A stretch of DNA of 20,254 nucleotides. Origin: an uncultured Alphaproteobacteria bacterium (GTDB lineage Bacteria > Pseudomonadota > Alphaproteobacteria > RF32 > CAG-239). The stretch spans positions 1-20,254 of the forward strand of contig CALXWF010000074.1 of NCBI GenBank assembly GCA_944392285.1, written 5' to 3'. The position numbers and the translations under genes were made by a program. The notes beneath the pieces are model-generated. The model had not been told where the DNA came from. It did not search any database and was given only the letters and a program-made list of their open reading frames with translations. Positions 5,887 through 14,905 of this stretch are shown in pieces; position 1 is the first letter of the stretch; every line of letters starts with the position of its first letter.

Positions 5887-7701
5887 CTAGTAATGAAACA
5901 GAAAAGGCGGCAAGACCGCATTATATTGAAGTCTTTTTAACATATTTATCGTCTGAATATCAAGTCCGATTTCACTTATCAGCCGTTCCGTGCGAATTTG
6001 GGTTCCGCCGCCGACCACTTCGGCCAATTTTTGTTGCAAAGTTTTTGCTCTCGGATAATAAGCAACCCGAAACGGCTCACCCGGCTTAATTTCTGCCATA
6101 TTTTTGGCTGCCTCCAAAGCCTCGCTGATACCGCCGACCTCATCCACCAAGCCGACTTCCTTAGCGCCGACACCGGTCCACACCCGACCGCGCGCCAGCT
6201 TATCAAGCTCTGCCAAAGAAATATTGCGCGCCTTGGAAACAGTTAAAGTAAAATCTTCATATACTTTATCTAACGACTTGTTAAATATAGCTTTTTCACT
6301 ATCCGAAAATGGGCGGTTTGCGCTTAAAATTCCGGCATTTTGCCCAAACTTAATCTCTCCCCAGTTCACATCGAGTTTTTGCCACAATCCGCTCAAAACC
6401 ATTTTACCGCCGAGCACACCGATAGAACCCGTCAGACTCAAGGGATCGGCAAACAACCTATCACCGGCCATAGCCACAAAATAACCGCCGGAGGCCGCAT
6501 AACCTCCCATTGAAATAACCACCGGAATTTTTTTCTTTTCCTTAAGGCGCAAGACATCATGCCAAATTTGTTTTGAGGCCGTATAACTGCCTCCCGGACT
6601 GTTAATACGCAAAACCAAAACTTTCAGATTTTCATCTTTTGCCATGGCCTCAAGTTCTTCAGCCACGCTGTCAGCACCGATAACAGCCTCTGAAGACATT
6701 GGCGGCAAACTACTTGTTCCTTCGCTGATAACCCCTTCCAACACCATATAGGCCACTGCCGGCAAGGAAGAGCTCCCTTCCCTGTTCTCGGCAATATAAG
6801 CGTCTATCGGCACCAACTCGGCATCGGTATCTGTTTTAATTTTATCTTCCATATCCGCGCGATACCCCAAAACATCTATCAAGCCGTTTTGCAAAGCATC
6901 TTCTGCGGCAAGCGGCGCTTCATTAATGAGCTTTTTAACGAGTTTTTCACTCACCCCACGAGAAGCTGCCACATTTTGCACCACATTTTCAAAAACGCTT
7001 GTACCGAGTTTTTTTAATTCTTCTTTATAAGGAGGCGTAAAATCTTCACGCATAACCGAGGTCATGGCGGTTTTATATTCATGACGAGCATAAAATTCCG
7101 GTTGAACACCGATTTTATCCAACAAACCTCTTACAAAAGGTACTTCAATATTCACACCGGTAATACCGATGTCGGTATTGGGTTGCATCCAAATCTCCCC
7201 AAAGGCCGAAGCCAAAAGATACTCTCCTGTACCGTTACCGAAATTTCCCATTCCCGCAGAAAAAATATAGGCTTTTTTGCCGCTTTTCTGAAAATCGGCA
7301 ACAGCTTGGCGCAATTCTTCAATCTGAGCCAACCCCAAAGGAGAAGATGAAATCTGCGCGGCAATAGCTTTAACGCGGCTGTCATTTGCCGCCGAATGAA
7401 TGGCCTGAACCAAATCATAAAAAGAATATTGCTTAACTTCGGCCAATTCGGTCAACAAATCATCACTTCTGCTTTCGCCGTAATAATCATCAAAATTAAT
7501 CACCAAAACACTTTGTTTTGGCAGCGGCATATTCATTTTCCCCGCACTGCCGATTAGCGTAAACACGCCGACCAAAATCAATGCAAATACCGCGCCCATC
7601 AAAGCAAAAGCGCCGATAACCACCTTGAGCAATATTTTAATTTTATTTGTTTTTTTCTTACTATAATTGCTTTTTGGAAAAGGCGTTTTAAACTCACTCA
7701 T
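5887..7701 (-). CDS. sppA: signal peptide peptidase SppA, 67K type
   Basis: 604 residues, the long two-domain form of the S49 family (about 600 aa in E. coli). It is anchored by one N-terminal membrane segment (about residues 23-52) after a basic cytoplasmic start, and degrades leftover signal peptides at the inner membrane. The catalytic pair is split between domains as in E. coli: Lys210 in HEYKTA and Ser404 in GGYAASGGYF; SINSPGGS-like RINSPGGS (375-382) and SLTGSIGV (422-429) complete the C-terminal fold. Shine-Dalgarno AAGGAT precedes ATG 7701. A terminator-like hairpin sits 14 nt upstream of the start. First gene of the sppA-gatCAB-ZIP cluster. Confidence 0.95.
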   Translation of the reverse strand: MSEFKTPFPKSNYSKKKTNKIKILLKVVIGAFALMGAVFALILVGVFTLIGSAGKMNMPLPKQSVLVINFDDYYGESRSDDLLTELAEVKQYSFYDLVQAIHSAANDSRVKAIAAQISSSPLGLAQIEELRQAVADFQKSGKKAYIFSAGMGNFGNGTGEYLLASAFGEIWMQPNTDIGITGVNIEVPFVRGLLDKIGVQPEFYARHEYKTAMTSVMREDFTPPYKEELKKLGTSVFENVVQNVAASRGVSEKLVKKLINEAPLAAEDALQNGLIDVLGYRADMEDKIKTDTDAELVPIDAYIAENREGSSSLPAVAYMVLEGVISEGTSSLPPMSSEAVIGADSVAEELEAMAKDENLKVLVLRINSPGGSYTASKQIWHDVLRLKEKKKIPVVISMGGYAASGGYFVAMAGDRLFADPLSLTGSIGVLGGKMVLSGLWQKLDVNWGEIKFGQNAGILSANRPFSDSEKAIFNKSLDKVYEDFTLTVSKARNISLAELDKLARGRVWTGVGAKEVGLVDEVGGISEALEAAKNMAEIKPGEPFRVAYYPRAKTLQQKLAEVVGGGTQIRTERLISEIGLDIQTINMLKRLQYNAVLPPFLFHY

Positions 7702-7714
7702 ATAACAATCCTTG

Positions 7715-7746
7715 CAAAAAAGAGGTCATTGACATCAATGACCTCT
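7715..7746 (-). terminator. hairpin with T-tract between fabI and sppA
   Basis: On the minus strand AGAGGTCATTGA (7746-7735) pairs perfectly with TCAATGACCTCT (7732-7721), followed by TTTTTT (7720-7715). Classic rho-independent terminator for fabI, but it ends 13 nt before the sppA start codon, so it leaves no room for an sppA promoter downstream. Confidence 0.85.
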
Positions 7747-7796
7747 AATATAAAAGTATTTCTTAAAAACTCAAGAAATAAGCGCGTTTTTCCCTC

Positions 7797-8627
7797 TTAA
7801 AACTCGCTCAAAACTTCGCCGGATTCATGAGCATGTTCCAAAGAAACCATACCCGTGATATGATAACCGTTGTCAACATGCAAAACTTCACCGGTAATAG
7901 CAGCCCCCAAAGGAGACAACAAAGACAAAGCAGCCATACCGACTTCTTCTTGTGTCACATTGCGTTGCAACGGAGCATTCAGTTCATTCCAACGCAAAAT
8001 TTTACGGAAATCGCCGATTCCCGAAGCAGCCAAAGTCTTAATCGGACCGGCAGAAATTCCGTTAACTCTAACGCCTTGTTTACCCAAATCAACGGCGGCA
8101 TAACGAACAGAGGCTTCCAAAGCCGCTTTGGCAACACCCATAATATTATAGTTAGGCAAAGTTCTTTCGGCACCAAGATAAGTCAGCGTAACGATGGACC
8201 CGCCTTCATTCATAATCGGCGAAGCGCAACGGCATGCTTCCAAGAAAGAGAAGCAGGAAATATGCATCGTCATGGTAAAGTTATCTAAGGTCGTATCAAT
8301 CGTGCGGCCTTTCAGCTGATTTTTGTCGGAAAAAGCAATAGCATGAACAACAAAATCAATTTTGCCCCATTTTTCGCCCAACTCTTTAAAACAAGCCTCA
8401 ACACTGGCAGAATCCGTTACATCGCATTTAATCAGCAACGGCTCATTATCAAGTTGTTCGGCCAAGGGTCTGACTCTTTTTTCCAAAGCCTCATTCTGAT
8501 AAGAGATTGCAAGTTGAGCCCCATGAGCATTCAAAGCCTGAGCAATGCCCCAAGCAATCGACTTATCATTGGCCAATCCCATAATCAGACCTTTTTTTCC
8601 GGCCATCAAAGCTGTAGGTATAGTCAT
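7797..8627 (-). CDS. fabI: enoyl-[acyl-carrier-protein] reductase (NADH)
   Basis: 276 residues from ATG 8627. Catalyses the last reductive step of each cycle of fatty-acid elongation in the cytosol. The SDR-like NAD site starts at GLIMGLANDKSIAWGIAQAL (13-32). The catalytic residues are Tyr150, Tyr160 and Lys167 in TYLGAERTLPNYNIMGVAK, matching E. coli Tyr146/Tyr156/Lys163. Ala98 (HAIAFSDKN) occupies the position of E. coli Gly93. An upstream in-frame ATG (8696) would add 23 residues, but ATG 8627 has a strong AAAGGA Shine-Dalgarno and matches the family start. It is followed by its own terminator and is divergent from the yihY-type gene. Confidence 0.96.
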   Translation of the reverse strand: MTIPTALMAGKKGLIMGLANDKSIAWGIAQALNAHGAQLAISYQNEALEKRVRPLAEQLDNEPLLIKCDVTDSASVEACFKELGEKWGKIDFVVHAIAFSDKNQLKGRTIDTTLDNFTMTMHISCFSFLEACRCASPIMNEGGSIVTLTYLGAERTLPNYNIMGVAKAALEASVRYAAVDLGKQGVRVNGISAGPIKTLAASGIGDFRKILRWNELNAPLQRNVTQEEVGMAALSLLSPLGAAITGEVLHVDNGYHITGMVSLEHAHESGEVLSEF

Positions 8628-8677
8628 AATATTTTCCTTTGCTTTATTAAAAAAATAGTGTATTAAATTTCTAACAT

Positions 8678-8709
8678 TAAATATTAAATTTAACACTGAT
8701 TGTAAACAA
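8678..8709 (-). promoter_or_regulatory. likely fabI promoter
   Basis: Two overlapping solutions on the minus strand: TTTACA (8706-8701) with TATTTA (8683-8678), or TTGTTT (8709-8704) with TAATAT (8686-8681), each with a 17-nt spacer. The AT-rich 100-nt divergent gap must also hold the promoter of the + strand gene at 8730, which I cannot place. Confidence 0.4.
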
Positions 8710-8729
8710 TTTTTTTCAAATGGTGCAAA

Positions 8730-9665
8730 ATGAAGTTTAACCTATCCACATTCAAACCCTGTTTTATGCGCTATGCACATGGAATTCAGAGCTATCTCAT
8801 TTTTCTCAAACGTCGTGTCCAAAGCGACATGATTTTTCGCGTAGCCGCCTCTTTGAGCTACACCTCTCTGATAGCGATTGTTCCCTTAGTTGCCATAGGT
8901 TTGGCCATTTTTGCCGCTTTTCCCGTATTTAATGACGTTAAAGAACAAATCCAACAGCTTCTGATCCGCAACGTCGTTCCTGACTTAGAGCAAGAAATCA
9001 GCCTTTATTTTAATGACTTTGTTAATGCCACGGCACAATTAACCACCATCGGCGTTGTCGGTATTGCCGTCACGGCCATTTTAATGCTTTCCACCATTGA
9101 AAACAGCTTAAACTTCATTTTTAAGGTCTATAAACCCCGCAATATCAAAACCAAAATTACGCTTTATTGGACGGTTATCACCTTAGGTCCCTTACTGCTC
9201 GGCGCCGCATTTTCACTGCGGGGCTATCTCTACAGTTTGCAACAATACGTTCCAGACAACCAAATCTTTTTAAGCAACATTATCCCGCATTTAATTACCA
9301 TGTTAGTGTTGTTTATGGTATATGTTTTGGTTCCAAACAAAAAAGTTAAAATCTCAAACGCTCTGATCGGCGCGGTTGTGGCGGTTGTTTTGTTCTGGTT
9401 GTTACGCCGCTTTTTCGGCATGGTAATATTGAGCAATGCCACATATAAAACTTTATACGGCGCTTTGGCCATCCTGCCCATTTTCTTAATTTGGATGTTT
9501 TCTGTTTGGTCGGTTGTTATTTTCGGTGCGGTCATTACCGCTTCATTAGAAGAATTTGACCAAGAAAACAAGGATGAACAACCCATACAAATCATTGAAA
9601 AAAATAACAATTTTCAAAAAAAGCATCATCGGCGCAAAAAGTTCTTGCAAAAAGAACAAAAGTAG
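8730..9665 (+). CDS. YihY/BrkB family inner-membrane protein
   Basis: 311 residues with six hydrophobic segments (about 42-64, 104-124, 144-163, 183-201, 209-229, 241-271). Family hallmarks are the early SLSYTSLIAIVPL motif and the late YGALAILPIFLIWMFSVWSV motif. The very basic, His/Lys-rich C-terminal tail (290-311) should be cytoplasmic. The family was once labelled ribonuclease BN by error, and its true role is not settled; a transport or envelope function is usually assumed. The ATG has no clear Shine-Dalgarno. Same strand as recA, 109 nt upstream of it, with no terminator between. Confidence 0.88.
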   Translation: MKFNLSTFKPCFMRYAHGIQSYLIFLKRRVQSDMIFRVAASLSYTSLIAIVPLVAIGLAIFAAFPVFNDVKEQIQQLLIRNVVPDLEQEISLYFNDFVNATAQLTTIGVVGIAVTAILMLSTIENSLNFIFKVYKPRNIKTKITLYWTVITLGPLLLGAAFSLRGYLYSLQQYVPDNQIFLSNIIPHLITMLVLFMVYVLVPNKKVKISNALIGAVVAVVLFWLLRRFFGMVILSNATYKTLYGALAILPIFLIWMFSVWSVVIFGAVITASLEEFDQENKDEQPIQIIEKNNNFQKKHHRRKKFLQKEQK

Positions 9666-9703
9666 TACATTCTATTTTCATCGGGATAACTCTCAGCGTC
9701 TGA

Positions 9704-9737
9704 TTGTTTTTGTTTGCTGATTGTTCCATAAATAACA
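9704..9737 (+). promoter_or_regulatory. possible recA promoter with overlapping small palindrome
   Basis: TTGTTT (9704-9709), 17-nt spacer, CATAAA (9727-9732). The imperfect palindrome TGTT-N8-AACA (9722-9737) covers the -10. The direct-repeat SOS box usual in alphaproteobacteria (GTTC-N7-GTTC) is not present upstream of recA. Confidence 0.3.
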
Positions 9738-9774
9738 CAGACACTAATTTTTTTGATGAAAAGCGAGAAACACA

Positions 9775-10800
9775 ATGGATAAAGATAAAGCCCTTGATGC
9801 GGCCCTCAGCCAAATTGAAAGAGCCTTTGGCAAAGGTTCGATTATGCGCCTTGGCCAAAACACCAATATTGATATTGAAGCCATTTCCACGGGTTCTCTG
9901 GGGGTTGACATTGCTTTGGGTATCGGCGGTCTTCCCAAGGGTCGTATTATTGAAATCTACGGTCCTGAAAGCTCCGGTAAAACAACCTTAGCCTTAAGCG
10001 TCATCGCCCAATCGCAGAAAAAAGGCGGAACTTGCGCCTTTATTGATGCTGAACACGCGCTTGACCCCGCCTATGCCAAAAAAATCGGCGTAGATATTGA
10101 CAATTTGCTGATATCACAACCGGACGCCGGTGAACAAGCCCTTGAAATTGCCGACACACTGGTACGTTCGGGCGCTATTGATGTTTTGGTTGTAGACTCG
10201 GTTGCCGCTTTGGTTCCCAAGGCCGAGCTTGAAGGTGAAATGGGCGATTCGCACATGGGCTTGCAAGCACGTTTAATGAGCCAAGCCTTGCGCAAGCTGA
10301 CTTCTACCATTTCTCGTTCCAACACTTTGGTTATTTTCATCAACCAAATCCGCATGAAAATCGGCGTTATGTTTGGCAACCCTGAAACCACCACCGGCGG
10401 TAATGCTTTGAAGTTTTATGCTTCTGTCCGCATTGACATTCGCCGCATTGGCTCGATTAAAGATAAAGATGATGTTATCGGCAGCCAAACCCGCGTCAAG
10501 ATTGTTAAAAACAAAGTTGCCCCACCCTTCAAAGTTGTTGACTTTGACATTATGTATGGAGAAGGCATTTCCAAAACCGGTGAGCTTATTGACTTAGGCA
10601 TTAAAGCGGGTTTAATTGAAAAAGCCGGTGCTTGGTTCTCTTATAAAGGAGAAAAACTTGGTCAAGGCCGTGAAAACGCCAAATTATTCCTCAAAGATCA
10701 TCCTGAGGTTGCCGACGAGATTGAAAATAAGATTCGCTCTGATGCCGGACATTTAACCACTGAGATGACCGGAGAAGATTCTATCTCTGAAGAAGATTAA
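9775..10800 (+). CDS. recA: recombinase RecA
   Basis: 341 residues, normal for RecA. ATP-dependent strand exchange in homologous recombination and co-protease for LexA in the SOS response. Walker A GPESSGKT at 63-70, Walker B VLVVD at 137-141, the L1/L2 DNA-binding loops around EGEMGDSHMGLQARLMSQALRK (split here: EGEMGDSHMG from 153, then MSQALRK) and GNPETTTGGNALKFY (201-215). The C-terminal tail is acidic (GEDSISEED), as is typical. The start codon is preceded by a weak AAGCGAG. Monocistronic or read through from the yihY-type gene, ending at a perfect terminator shared with the convergent operon. Confidence 0.98.
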   Translation: MDKDKALDAALSQIERAFGKGSIMRLGQNTNIDIEAISTGSLGVDIALGIGGLPKGRIIEIYGPESSGKTTLALSVIAQSQKKGGTCAFIDAEHALDPAYAKKIGVDIDNLLISQPDAGEQALEIADTLVRSGAIDVLVVDSVAALVPKAELEGEMGDSHMGLQARLMSQALRKLTSTISRSNTLVIFINQIRMKIGVMFGNPETTTGGNALKFYASVRIDIRRIGSIKDKDDVIGSQTRVKIVKNKVAPPFKVVDFDIMYGEGISKTGELIDLGIKAGLIEKAGAWFSYKGEKLGQGRENAKLFLKDHPEVADEIENKIRSDAGHLTTEMTGEDSISEED

Positions 10801-10815
10801 TCCCTAACTCCAAAT

Positions 10816-10853
10816 AAAAAACACCTCGTAAGACATCTTACGAGGTGTTTTTT
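10816..10853. terminator. bidirectional terminator between recA and the convergent operon
   Basis: Perfect 17-bp stem AAAAAACACCTCGTAAG (10816-10832) / its complement (10837-10853), loop ACAT, with A/T tracts on both sides. It serves recA on + and the 10863-11354 gene on -. Confidence 0.92.
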
Positions 10854-10862
10854 CAAACAAGA

Positions 10863-11354
10863 TTAAAAACCAAACTTCCAAAATCTGTCAAAAACCCCTA
10901 TCGGCATAAAATCACATTCGCCGTCTTTGGCACATTCTGTGGTTATGGGCACCAAAGCCAACTCAAGTTTTTGAAAAAAGATAAAATTTTTAAATTTCAG
11001 ACGCAAATATAGCGGCTCCATATAAGCATACTCAACAATATCTTCAAGTTTTTGCCCCGGTTTAACATCTGCCGCTTTCATCTCAAAAGGCAGACAAACA
11101 TCATAAAGTTTCTGTCCATAATCACTGCAGCTAAGCGCATGATAAGACTTATCATAAATAATCATAAAACTTTTGCTAAGAGAGCCGGGTCTGGGCATGG
11201 CTTCGGCAATTTTAATATCCCCGTCAAAGACGTCAAACTCACCTTTTTGGGTGCTCTTCCACTCTCCGTAAGGGCTGTTTGCCCAAAACCACAGACCGAC
11301 GAGCGCCACAATCACCAAAGGTAGAATTCCGCTGATAAGCAATGTTTTTTTCAT
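10863..11354 (-). CDS. hypothetical anchored/secreted protein with four cysteines
   Basis: 163 residues, not recognised. One N-terminal hydrophobic segment (about 5-25, after MKK) looks like an uncleaved anchor or signal peptide, placing the rest in the periplasm. The four cysteines (76, 87, 141, 147) all lie on the exported side, and two disulfides are plausible. The segment 100-137 is aromatic and hydrophobic (YAYMEPLYLRL, FKNFIFFQKL). Shine-Dalgarno CGGAG precedes ATG 11354. It follows mutL by 72 nt with no hairpin between and ends at the shared terminator, so it is likely the last gene of the lspA-to-mutL transcript. No function is proposed. Confidence 0.75.
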   Translation of the reverse strand: MKKTLLISGILPLVIVALVGLWFWANSPYGEWKSTQKGEFDVFDGDIKIAEAMPRPGSLSKSFMIIYDKSYHALSCSDYGQKLYDVCLPFEMKAADVKPGQKLEDIVEYAYMEPLYLRLKFKNFIFFQKLELALVPITTECAKDGECDFMPIGVFDRFWKFGF

Positions 11355-11426
11355 TTTGCACTCCGATAAACGACTAATGCAATAATTATGACGCCAAAAT
11401 CTGAAAAGTCCAGAACAAAAAGCCCT

Positions 11427-13247
11427 CTAGCGGTCAAAGAGTTTATTAATATCGCTGATTTTCAGCTCAATATAAGTCGGACGCCCATGGTTGCACTGGC
11501 CGGAATGCGGCGTTTTTTCCATATCTCGCAACAAACGGTTCATTTCTTCATAATTCAAGCGTCTGCCGGCACGCACCGACCCATGACAAGCCATGGTGGC
11601 GCAAATCAGGTGCAGTTTTTCGCTTAAGACATATTCTTTGCCCCACTCGTTCATTTCTTCGGCCAAATCATGAATCAAGGCCTTAATATCACAATCTCCG
11701 AGCAAGGCCGGTGTTTCGCGCACAATGACGGCGCTGGGGCCGAACTCTTCAACAATTAATCCGAGTTTTGCCAATTCATCGGCCGCTTCAAGAAGGCGCG
11801 TTTTTTCATCAAGTTTTAAATCCACCACTTCGGGAATCAAAAGCATTTGCGAGGCTGCGCCGCCTTTGGCCAAATTTGCTTTCAGTTTTTCCATCACAAT
11901 ACGCTCATGAGCGGCATGCTGGTCAACAATAATCAGGCTATCTGCCGACTGCGCAATAATATAAGTGTCTAAAAACTGTGCTTTGGCCAACCCCAAAGGT
12001 CCTACTTCATCAGCCTGAACCGCAGGCTCTTCTGTAACAAGGTCTTCTGTCTTAAGAGAAAAATTTCTTTCCAACTCCGGCAAAACGGCTTGGCGCGTTC
12101 CGCCTTTCGGCCCGTAACTTCCCTGATAACGAAAGACCTGTTGCGGCATCTGGTGCTCACATAAATTCACTTGAGCGGGAACGCCCTCAAAATCAGGAAT
12201 TTTATCACTGATTAATTCGGCAATATTCAAAGTATTAGAAGTTTTGTTTGAGCCCTGATTTAAAGCATTACGAATGGCGCTGACCAACAATCCGCGCACC
12301 AAAGCATTATCATAAAAGCGCACCTCAGCCTTAGCCGGATGCACGTTCACATCCACATAAGCCGGGTCAACCTCAAAAAACAAAGCGCACATTGGGTAAC
12401 GATTAGAGGCCAAGACATCTTGATAAGCCCCTTTAATGGCACCGAGCAACAACTTATCACGCACGGGCCGATTATTTACAAACAAATATTGTGACAAAGA
12501 ATTGGCTTTGTTAAGGGTTGGCAAGCTCACATAACCGCTGATACGCAGACTTTCTCTTTGAGCATCAATCGGCAAAGAATTCTCACCAAACTCGCGGCCC
12601 ATAACCTCTGAAAGTCTTCCGAGCCTGGCATCAAACAAATCGCCGTTTTGGGCCTGCAAAGCAATTTTTTTCTTGCCGTCATCCGTTAAAGAAAAAGCAA
12701 TCTGCGGATTTGCCAAAGCAATTCGGTTCAAAATATCCACACATTGCGCGGTCTCTCCTTGCGCGGTTTTCAAAAATTTCAAACGTGCCGGCGCGGCATA
12801 AAACAAATCACGCACCTCAATCCGCGTTCCTTGAGGAGCTGCCGCCGGCATAACCTTTGACTTTTCACCGCCGTTCACCTCAATCTTCCAAGCATTTTCA
12901 CTTTCTTTGGTTCGAGAAATAACCGTCATCCTCGCTACCGAAGCGATTGAAGGCAAGGCCTCGCCGCGGAACCCCAAAAAATGAATGTTAAACAAATTAT
13001 CATCCGGCAGTTTTGAGGTTGCGTGCCGCTCCACCGCCAAAGACAACTCATTTTCATTCATTCCTTTGCCGTTATCTGCCACCACAATCAAACTTTTGCC
13101 GCCGTCAACCAAGGTAACATCAATTGATGTTGCCCCGGCATCAATGGCATTTTCAACCAATTCCTTCACGACCGAAGCCGGACGTTCAACCACCTCACCG
13201 GCGGCAATTTGGTTAATCAGATTATCTGGCAGAACACGAATGGTCAT
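11427..13247 (-). CDS. mutL: DNA mismatch repair protein MutL (endonuclease type)
   Basis: 606 residues. The N-terminal GHKL ATPase has ENAIDAG (32-38), DNGKGM (58-63) and GFRGEAL (92-98); the transducer domain has VNNRPVRDK (257-265) and VDVNVHPAKAEVRF (298-311). A variable linker (about 330-415) leads to the C-terminal dimerisation domain with the nicking motif DQHAAHERIVME (442-453, DQHA-X2-E-X4-E), plus ACHGSVRA (553-560) and CNHGRP (585-590), which bind the metal ions. This predicts a MutL that nicks the strand itself, as in bacteria without MutH. It starts 3 nt after the pgi stop, so translation is probably coupled. Confidence 0.96.
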   Translation of the reverse strand: MTIRVLPDNLINQIAAGEVVERPASVVKELVENAIDAGATSIDVTLVDGGKSLIVVADNGKGMNENELSLAVERHATSKLPDDNLFNIHFLGFRGEALPSIASVARMTVISRTKESENAWKIEVNGGEKSKVMPAAAPQGTRIEVRDLFYAAPARLKFLKTAQGETAQCVDILNRIALANPQIAFSLTDDGKKKIALQAQNGDLFDARLGRLSEVMGREFGENSLPIDAQRESLRISGYVSLPTLNKANSLSQYLFVNNRPVRDKLLLGAIKGAYQDVLASNRYPMCALFFEVDPAYVDVNVHPAKAEVRFYDNALVRGLLVSAIRNALNQGSNKTSNTLNIAELISDKIPDFEGVPAQVNLCEHQMPQQVFRYQGSYGPKGGTRQAVLPELERNFSLKTEDLVTEEPAVQADEVGPLGLAKAQFLDTYIIAQSADSLIIVDQHAAHERIVMEKLKANLAKGGAASQMLLIPEVVDLKLDEKTRLLEAADELAKLGLIVEEFGPSAVIVRETPALLGDCDIKALIHDLAEEMNEWGKEYVLSEKLHLICATMACHGSVRAGRRLNYEEMNRLLRDMEKTPHSGQCNHGRPTYIELKISDINKLFDR

Positions 13248-13250
13248 GGG

Positions 13251-14894
13251 CTACTTTCTGAGTTTTTTAATATAAGAGATTAAAGATGCCGTAGAAGAAT
13301 CATGCGACACACCGGAAGCATTATTTTCAAGCTCGGGCAAAATACTCAAAGCCATCTGCTTACCGAGCTCTACACCGAATTGGTCAAAAGAGTTAATTCC
13401 CCAAATAACACCCTGAACAAAAACCTTATGCTCATACATGGCAATCAGCATCCCCAAAGCATATGGGTCAACTTTCTTAAGCACAATGGTATTAGATGGT
13501 CTGTTACCCTCAAAGCTCTTAAATTTCTTAAGAAAAGCAACAGTTTCCTTAGATTTTCCGGCAGCAGTCATTTCGGCAGCGGTTTCCCGAACGGTTTTAC
13601 CCCGCATCAAAGCCTCACTTTGAGCTAAAACATTGGCCAACAAAATCTCATGATGATCCCCGATTTCGTTGTGAGAAATTGCCGGCACGATAAAATCTGT
13701 CGGCACCATCTCTGTCCCTTGGTGCAACAGTTGGAAGAAAGAATGCTGAACATTCGTCCCTGCCCCGCCGAACAAAATCGGTGTTGTGGCATATTTAATA
13801 TATTCATTATCCAAGCCGACATCTTTGCCGTTGCTTTCCATTTCAAGCTGTTGCAAATAAGCCGGAACATATTGCAAATATTGATCATAAGGGATAACGG
13901 CATGACGATGACAATTAAAGAAGTTATTATACCAAACCCCGAGCATCGCCAAAATAACCGGAATATTATGTTCAAAATCCGTCTGAGAAAAATGTTGGTC
14001 CATGGCATAAGCACCCTCCAACATCTTTTCAAAATTATCCATTCCCACGGCAATGGCAATAGACAACCCGATGGCCGACCACATAGAATAACGTCCGCCG
14101 ACAAAATCCCAAAATTCAAACATATTTTCAGGATCAATACCAAATTTTTCTACTTCTTTTTGGTTGGTTGAAAGTGCAACAAAATGCTTACTTACCGCAT
14201 GTTCACCCAAAGCATCGACCAACCATTTACGACAAGTCTTGGCATTGGTAAGCGTCTCAATGGTCGTAAAAGTTTTTGAGGCAACAATAAACAACGTTGT
14301 TTCCGGATTAATCTTGTTTAACACTTCGGCACAAGCCGTTCCGTCAATATTTGAAATAAAATAACAATTAATATCTTTGGCCCAATATTTGCGCAGTGCC
14401 TCCGTTGCCATAACCGGCCCCAAATCCGAACCGCCGATACCGATATTCACGATATTCGTTAATTTTTTGCCCGTTTGTCCTTTAAATGTTCCCAAGCGGA
14501 CGGCTTCTGAAAATTTGCGCATTTTAGCCAAAACCGCATTAATTTCGGGCATAACATCTTTACCGTCAACATAAATCGGCTTATTTTCTCTGTTTCTAAG
14601 GGCAATATGCAACACCGGACGATTTTCGGTCACATTAATTTTTTCACCCTCAAACATGGCTTTAATTTTTTCTTCAAGCTGACATTCTCTGGCCAAATTA
14701 AACAAAAATTTCATGGTACGGTCGTTTATACGGTTTTTAGAATAATCAACCAACATATTCTCAAGCTGCAACGTATATTTCTGAGCCCGATTTTTATCTT
14801 CGTCAAACATATCGCGCATTTGTGTTTTTTTCATGGTTTTGTAGTGTTCTTCAAGTTTTTTCCATGCTTTTGTTTTATTTACCGTTTCTCTCAT
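13251..14894 (-). CDS. pgi: glucose-6-phosphate isomerase
   Basis: 547 residues, the long bacterial/eukaryotic type. Interconverts glucose-6-phosphate and fructose-6-phosphate in glycolysis and gluconeogenesis. Phosphate-binding motifs GIGGSDLGP (152-160) and SKTFTTIET (206-214); signature 1 FVGGRYSMWSAIG (264-276); signature 2 GVIWGINSFDQFGVELGK (495-512). The catalytic residues by motif are Glu353, His384 and Lys512, all present. ATG 14894 has Shine-Dalgarno AAGGAG, which overlaps the stop region of the M16 gene 11 nt upstream. Its place between peptidases and mutL looks like operon shuffling, not a functional link. Confidence 0.97.
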   Translation of the reverse strand: MRETVNKTKAWKKLEEHYKTMKKTQMRDMFDEDKNRAQKYTLQLENMLVDYSKNRINDRTMKFLFNLARECQLEEKIKAMFEGEKINVTENRPVLHIALRNRENKPIYVDGKDVMPEINAVLAKMRKFSEAVRLGTFKGQTGKKLTNIVNIGIGGSDLGPVMATEALRKYWAKDINCYFISNIDGTACAEVLNKINPETTLFIVASKTFTTIETLTNAKTCRKWLVDALGEHAVSKHFVALSTNQKEVEKFGIDPENMFEFWDFVGGRYSMWSAIGLSIAIAVGMDNFEKMLEGAYAMDQHFSQTDFEHNIPVILAMLGVWYNNFFNCHRHAVIPYDQYLQYVPAYLQQLEMESNGKDVGLDNEYIKYATTPILFGGAGTNVQHSFFQLLHQGTEMVPTDFIVPAISHNEIGDHHEILLANVLAQSEALMRGKTVRETAAEMTAAGKSKETVAFLKKFKSFEGNRPSNTIVLKKVDPYALGMLIAMYEHKVFVQGVIWGINSFDQFGVELGKQMALSILPELENNASGVSHDSSTASLISYIKKLRK

Positions 14895-14905
14895 CTGTCC
14901 ACTCC

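Noticed and set aside
8628..8696. Longer fabI start at 8696
   Set aside because: The 23 extra residues are not FabI-like and cover the promoter; ATG 8627 has AAAGGA upstream.
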